Origin: Flavobacteriales bacterium UBA1995
GTDB taxonomy: Bacteria; Bacteroidota; Bacteroidia; Flavobacteriales_D; Sanyastnellaceae
Length of the DNA stretch: 16,481 bases
Reading direction: 5' to 3'
Assembly (NCBI GenBank): GCA_002336475.1
Contig: DDCX01000115.1
Coordinates: forward strand, 1-16,481
Shown: one piece after another, positions 13,983-16,481 of the stretch
Position numbering within the stretch: the first letter of the stretch is position 1
Layout: the number at the start of each line of letters is the position of its first letter
Made by a program: the position numbers and the translations under genes
Notes under the pieces: generated by a model
What the model was told of the DNA's origin: nothing
Seen by the model: only the letters and a program-made list of their open reading frames with translations
The model's database searches: none

Positions 13983-15062
13983 TCAGGGGGTCCTGGCGTT
14001 CTCCTTTCTGCGCAATGCGCGGGACAAAACCTGCATCTTTTCGATCCCGATGACGACCAGTGGGAGGGTAAATGCACATCCGAGCAACACAAAGAAAGCG
14101 GCAGTCGGATCCATTTGCGGAAGGCCGAATCCCAAAGAAATCATGATGGCCGTGTAGCCATGAATGAAGAGGGCGGCTTGCAAATGGGACATGCCGAGCC
14201 TCAACAGGCGGTGGTGCAAGTGGTTGCGGTCGGCTGTGAAAGGCGATTGACCTTTCAATACCCGGAGCGTGAAAATCCGGAGGGTATCGACCAACGGGTA
14301 GCTTAAAGTGGTCATCGCCAACAGAGGCAATGAGCGGTTGCCCCACATTTCGGGGACTTGCTCAGCCGGGGTTTGCATGATGCTCGTGGCCATCACATAG
14401 ATGAACATGCCAAGGATGAGCGAGCCGCTGTCTCCGAGGAATATGCGTGCAGGTGTTATGTTGAATACCAAGAATGCGGTCAGTGACCCGGCAAGTGCCA
14501 AGCAGAGAATGGCAAAGTCACTTTGCCCTGTGATTTGAAACCACAGCGTGCATGCGATGGCAATCAGCAGGCCATAGCCACCGGCGAGGGTGTCAATGCC
14601 ATCAATAAGATTGACCGCATTCACAACCACGATGTAAACAAAGAGCGAAAACATGGGGGCGAACCATGCCGATAAAGCCCCCCATCCGAACAGGTTGCCA
14701 AAATCTGTAATGGCAAATCCTCCACCGAGGATGAGGATGCATCCAACGCCGATTTGTGTCCACAATTTTTTGAGGGGGTCCAGCTCTGTGAGGTCGTCTT
14801 TTAGACCAAGGAAGAAGAGGATCAGGGAGCCCGCTGCCAGCCTGAGGAAAGGGATGGCGCCTTCACCCTCGGGGTGCACCAAAAGGCAGGTGGTAAACAG
14901 CGTAGCAATAAAAACCAATACGCCACCAAGACGGGGCACGCTTCGCTTGTGAACCTTGCGGTCCTCTGACGGCTCGTCGAGCAGATTTTTCTGCAGCGCG
15001 AGCTGAATAAGCGAAGGCATTCCGAGCATCACGAATGCGAATGCGAGCAGAAATGACAACAT
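13983..15062 (-). CDS. WecA/TagO-type undecaprenyl-phosphate sugar-1-phosphate transferase
   Basis: This 359-residue polytopic membrane enzyme of the MraY/WecA superfamily would move a sugar-1-phosphate, usually GlcNAc-1-P, from a UDP-sugar onto undecaprenyl phosphate. That is the first membrane step of O-antigen, teichoic-acid-like or capsule synthesis. It shows KVHKRSVPRLGG (36-47), FLGLKDD with the Asp pair 89-90, NAVNLIDGIDTLAGG (148-162) with D154 and D157, FLGDSGSL (208-215) and the WecA-type His motif RNHLHHRLL (279-287), which separates it from MraY. About eleven hydrophobic helices fit the family. The exact sugar is not readable. It lies between two Wzi-like barrel genes and has its own 111-base upstream gap. 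Confidence 0.92.
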   Translation of the reverse strand: MLSFLLAFAFVMLGMPSLIQLALQKNLLDEPSEDRKVHKRSVPRLGGVLVFIATLFTTCLLVHPEGEGAIPFLRLAAGSLILFFLGLKDDLTELDPLKKLWTQIGVGCILILGGGFAITDFGNLFGWGALSAWFAPMFSLFVYIVVVNAVNLIDGIDTLAGGYGLLIAIACTLWFQITGQSDFAILCLALAGSLTAFLVFNITPARIFLGDSGSLILGMFIYVMATSIMQTPAEQVPEMWGNRSLPLLAMTTLSYPLVDTLRIFTLRVLKGQSPFTADRNHLHHRLLRLGMSHLQAALFIHGYTAIMISLGFGLPQMDPTAAFFVLLGCAFTLPLVVIGIEKMQVLSRALRRKENARTP

Positions 15063-15077
15063 AGTTTTGGTTAGAGC

Positions 15078-15085
15078 TAAAGGTA
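15078..15085 (-). promoter_or_regulatory. Possible -7 box of the WecA-like gene
   Basis: The minus strand reads TACCTTTA, one mismatch from TAnnTTTG, ending 15 bases before the ATG at 15062 in an AT-rich gap (15063-15173). No good -33 is seen at the usual distance. The gap also holds a GACA-ctc-TGTC dyad (15106-15116) and no clear terminator for the gene upstream. Confidence 0.3.
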
Positions 15086-15173
15086 AAAATATTCTGACAA
15101 ACTCCGACAGAGTGTCTAAACCTCACGCCCAATTATATTCCTGTCAAGATAATCTTTATATGTGGCTTCTCCA

Positions 15174-16481
15174 TCAATGGTTTCGTCTAAAATTGAAAAT
15201 GGGCGCTGTGACCCCAAAACTCCACCAGGACCCTGCAGTTTCTCCATACCATCCGGGGGATTGCATGTAGCTGACAAAAGGAGACCACGGTACCAGTGGG
15301 GGCCACCACCGGCTGGGCAGGTTTTGGCGTCGAACCCCATTTGATCCGAGGTCTGCAGCAGCAGAGGGAAAGCTGAGTGTGCCTTTCCATGAGGGGCTAA
15401 GTTCGGGCAGAACAGACCAGCTGTCTCCCTCGACTTGAGGCAAGCCGACTTCGGCTGCCAATGTGACCCCACCCAATCTCCATTCGACACCTTGAATACA
15501 ATAGGGCGTGAGGCTGGACCAACGGTCAATGCCCAAACTGCTTCCAGGAATTCCCGGATGGAGCCCTTGTGGAACCGATCGGTTGACGGGGGCGAGCTCG
15601 GTCCAGAAGGACCAACTTTCACCGTGCCTCACATGTCCTATCATGCCTTGCCAGGCGGCACCATCGCCGTTGGCGCTCATGCCTTCAAAGCGAGAATCGC
15701 GCCATGGATGGCGGCGAAGTTGGCCGTACCAGGTGGACTTTGGCCGCCGCCATTGAACGTCTATGCCTTGGTGGCCAGTGAGGTACCAAGGTGCTGTAGT
15801 CTTTGGATTGGGGAGGACCCAAGGGGCGAGGGCGCGCATCCACTCTACAGCGCCTCGGCGGTCTTGCGAGCGGTCTGCTGCGTCCGTCCAACGCGCAACC
15901 ATGAACGTCATGTCCAAAGACTGTCCCTTCCACTTGAAAGATTTCGTGGCGCTCCGGATGCCCAACCCCAAAGGCCGGTAGCGTCCTTCTCTTGCACCGT
16001 TTGCAGGAAGCCGCTCTGGGCTTTTTTGGCGGGATTGTACCCAACGGTATACCCAACCTTTGCCCAACTGTATTTCAGCGAGCAGGTAGGGTGCAGGAGC
16101 CCGGGCGCCATTCCATAAAATATTCCGCGTGCCAGGCCCCAAACCGGTGGCACCCAGCCCCCACTGTACACGCAACCTTTCATGGGGTTGGGCATCGAAC
16201 CACACTTCGGCGAGGCTGTGGTCGAGGGTGTACAGACCTCCTTCGGTTGGCCGCAGTTTCCCTGTTCCCATTCCCGGGTACGCTTGGGCAGTAAGTACGG
16301 CCTCCGTCTCGGGTGAAACCAGTACCCTCTGCATCTCCAGTACCCTGCCTCCAAACCGAATTTGGCCGTCGATGCTCCCGGAATAGCGGACGCCACGAAT
16401 GTTGCGAAACCCTTGCTGGATGGGGTCGGCCCCTCCTGTATTTAGCCTCCTCCGGTCCAATGAAATGTCGACAATGGGGTC
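15174..16481 (-). CDS. Second Wzi/RemB-like outer-membrane barrel protein, N-terminus outside the window
   Basis: The frame is open to the right edge; the last in-window residues upstream read DPIVDISLDRRRLNTGG, so the start lies beyond 16481, and a TTG at 16460 is just a Leu codon. At least 435 residues are encoded, rich in Trp, Gly and Arg with alternating strand patterns, ending SWWSFGVTAPIFNFRRNH. GLGPGTRNILWNGARAPAPY matches the same Wzi-type motif as GWGRRSLFRGRHSAPVPY in the barrel gene two genes on, so the two are probably distant paralogues. An outer-membrane role in surface polysaccharide handling is inferred from family and from the adjacent WecA-like gene. Confidence 0.65.
   Translation of the reverse strand, partial: DPIVDISLDRRRLNTGGADPIQQGFRNIRGVRYSGSIDGQIRFGGRVLEMQRVLVSPETEAVLTAQAYPGMGTGKLRPTEGGLYTLDHSLAEVWFDAQPHERLRVQWGLGATGLGPGTRNILWNGARAPAPYLLAEIQLGKGWVYRWVQSRQKSPERLPANGAREGRYRPLGLGIRSATKSFKWKGQSLDMTFMVARWTDAADRSQDRRGAVEWMRALAPWVLPNPKTTAPWYLTGHQGIDVQWRRPKSTWYGQLRRHPWRDSRFEGMSANGDGAAWQGMIGHVRHGESWSFWTELAPVNRSVPQGLHPGIPGSSLGIDRWSSLTPYCIQGVEWRLGGVTLAAEVGLPQVEGDSWSVLPELSPSWKGTLSFPSAAADLGSNGVRRQNLPSRWWPPLVPWSPFVSYMQSPGWYGETAGSWWSFGVTAPIFNFRRNH

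Noticed and set aside
15106..15116. GACA-GAG-TGTC inverted repeat as terminator or operator
   Set aside because: A 4-bp stem with no T run is within chance expectation; there is no second copy to suggest a regulator site.
1..16481. CRISPR array, insertion sequence, tRNA or rRNA gene, defence island
   Set aside because: No spaced direct repeats, transposase-like frames, tRNA cloverleaf signatures or rRNA segments were seen by reading; the content is core metabolism, respiration and envelope genes. A tRNAscan or repeat search could not be run.

Overview
The window reads as chromosomal DNA of a Bacteroidota bacterium, probably a marine Flavobacteriales-type lineage with fairly high GC. Three signs support this. 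Exact matches to the Bacteroidota -7 promoter box TAnnTTTG lie just upstream of several genes. A cytochrome c oxidase accessory cluster (ctaB, two subunit III genes, subunit IV, SCO, DUF420) has the order familiar from that phylum. The protein families (RemB/Wzi-like barrels, a Rieske-like lipoprotein, a small QCxMC membrane protein) also fit. The phylum is well supported; anything finer is a guess. No mobile element, CRISPR array, rRNA or tRNA was recognised, and gene density is high with no gene-free stretch over about 160 bases.

Layout. Bases 1-74 hold the first 24 codons of a minus-strand gene that runs off the left edge, with its promoter at 103-110. rpmH (L34, +, 227-394) has its own promoter and a strong terminator. 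A phosphopantetheinyl transferase (-, 456-1004) converges on it. The S-adenosylhomocysteine hydrolase gene (+, 1102-2421) diverges from the transferase and ends at a hairpin shared with the leftward genes. Everything from 2482 to the right edge is on the minus strand.

In transcription order the minus-strand genes are: a Wzi/RemB-like outer-membrane barrel (cut by the right edge), a WecA/TagO-type polyprenyl-phosphate sugar-1-phosphate transferase, and a second Wzi/RemB-like barrel. Then comes the oxidase module: ctaB, subunit III copy 1, subunit III copy 2, subunit IV, a double-domain SCO protein, DUF420 and a 74-residue CxxC membrane protein. An OmpA-C-like envelope protein, a TolC-type channel, an HlyD/MacA-type adaptor, tsaB and a Rieske-like lipoprotein follow.

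How the parts fit. The oxidase module supplies heme O synthesis, subunits III and IV and Cu-site assembly functions, but no subunit I or II gene is in the window. Its last genes overlap or nearly touch (subunit III-2/IV 1 base apart, SCO/DUF420 overlapping by 4, DUF420/small protein by 1), so they are probably translationally coupled. The WecA/barrel block looks like envelope polysaccharide or surface export. The TolC/adaptor pair lacks an inner-membrane pump. The most interesting observations are two proteins that keep a redox or metal fold while losing its metal ligands: the N-terminal half of the SCO protein and the Rieske-like lipoprotein. Next come the CxxC mini-protein and the histidine-rich periplasmic insert in the second subunit III.
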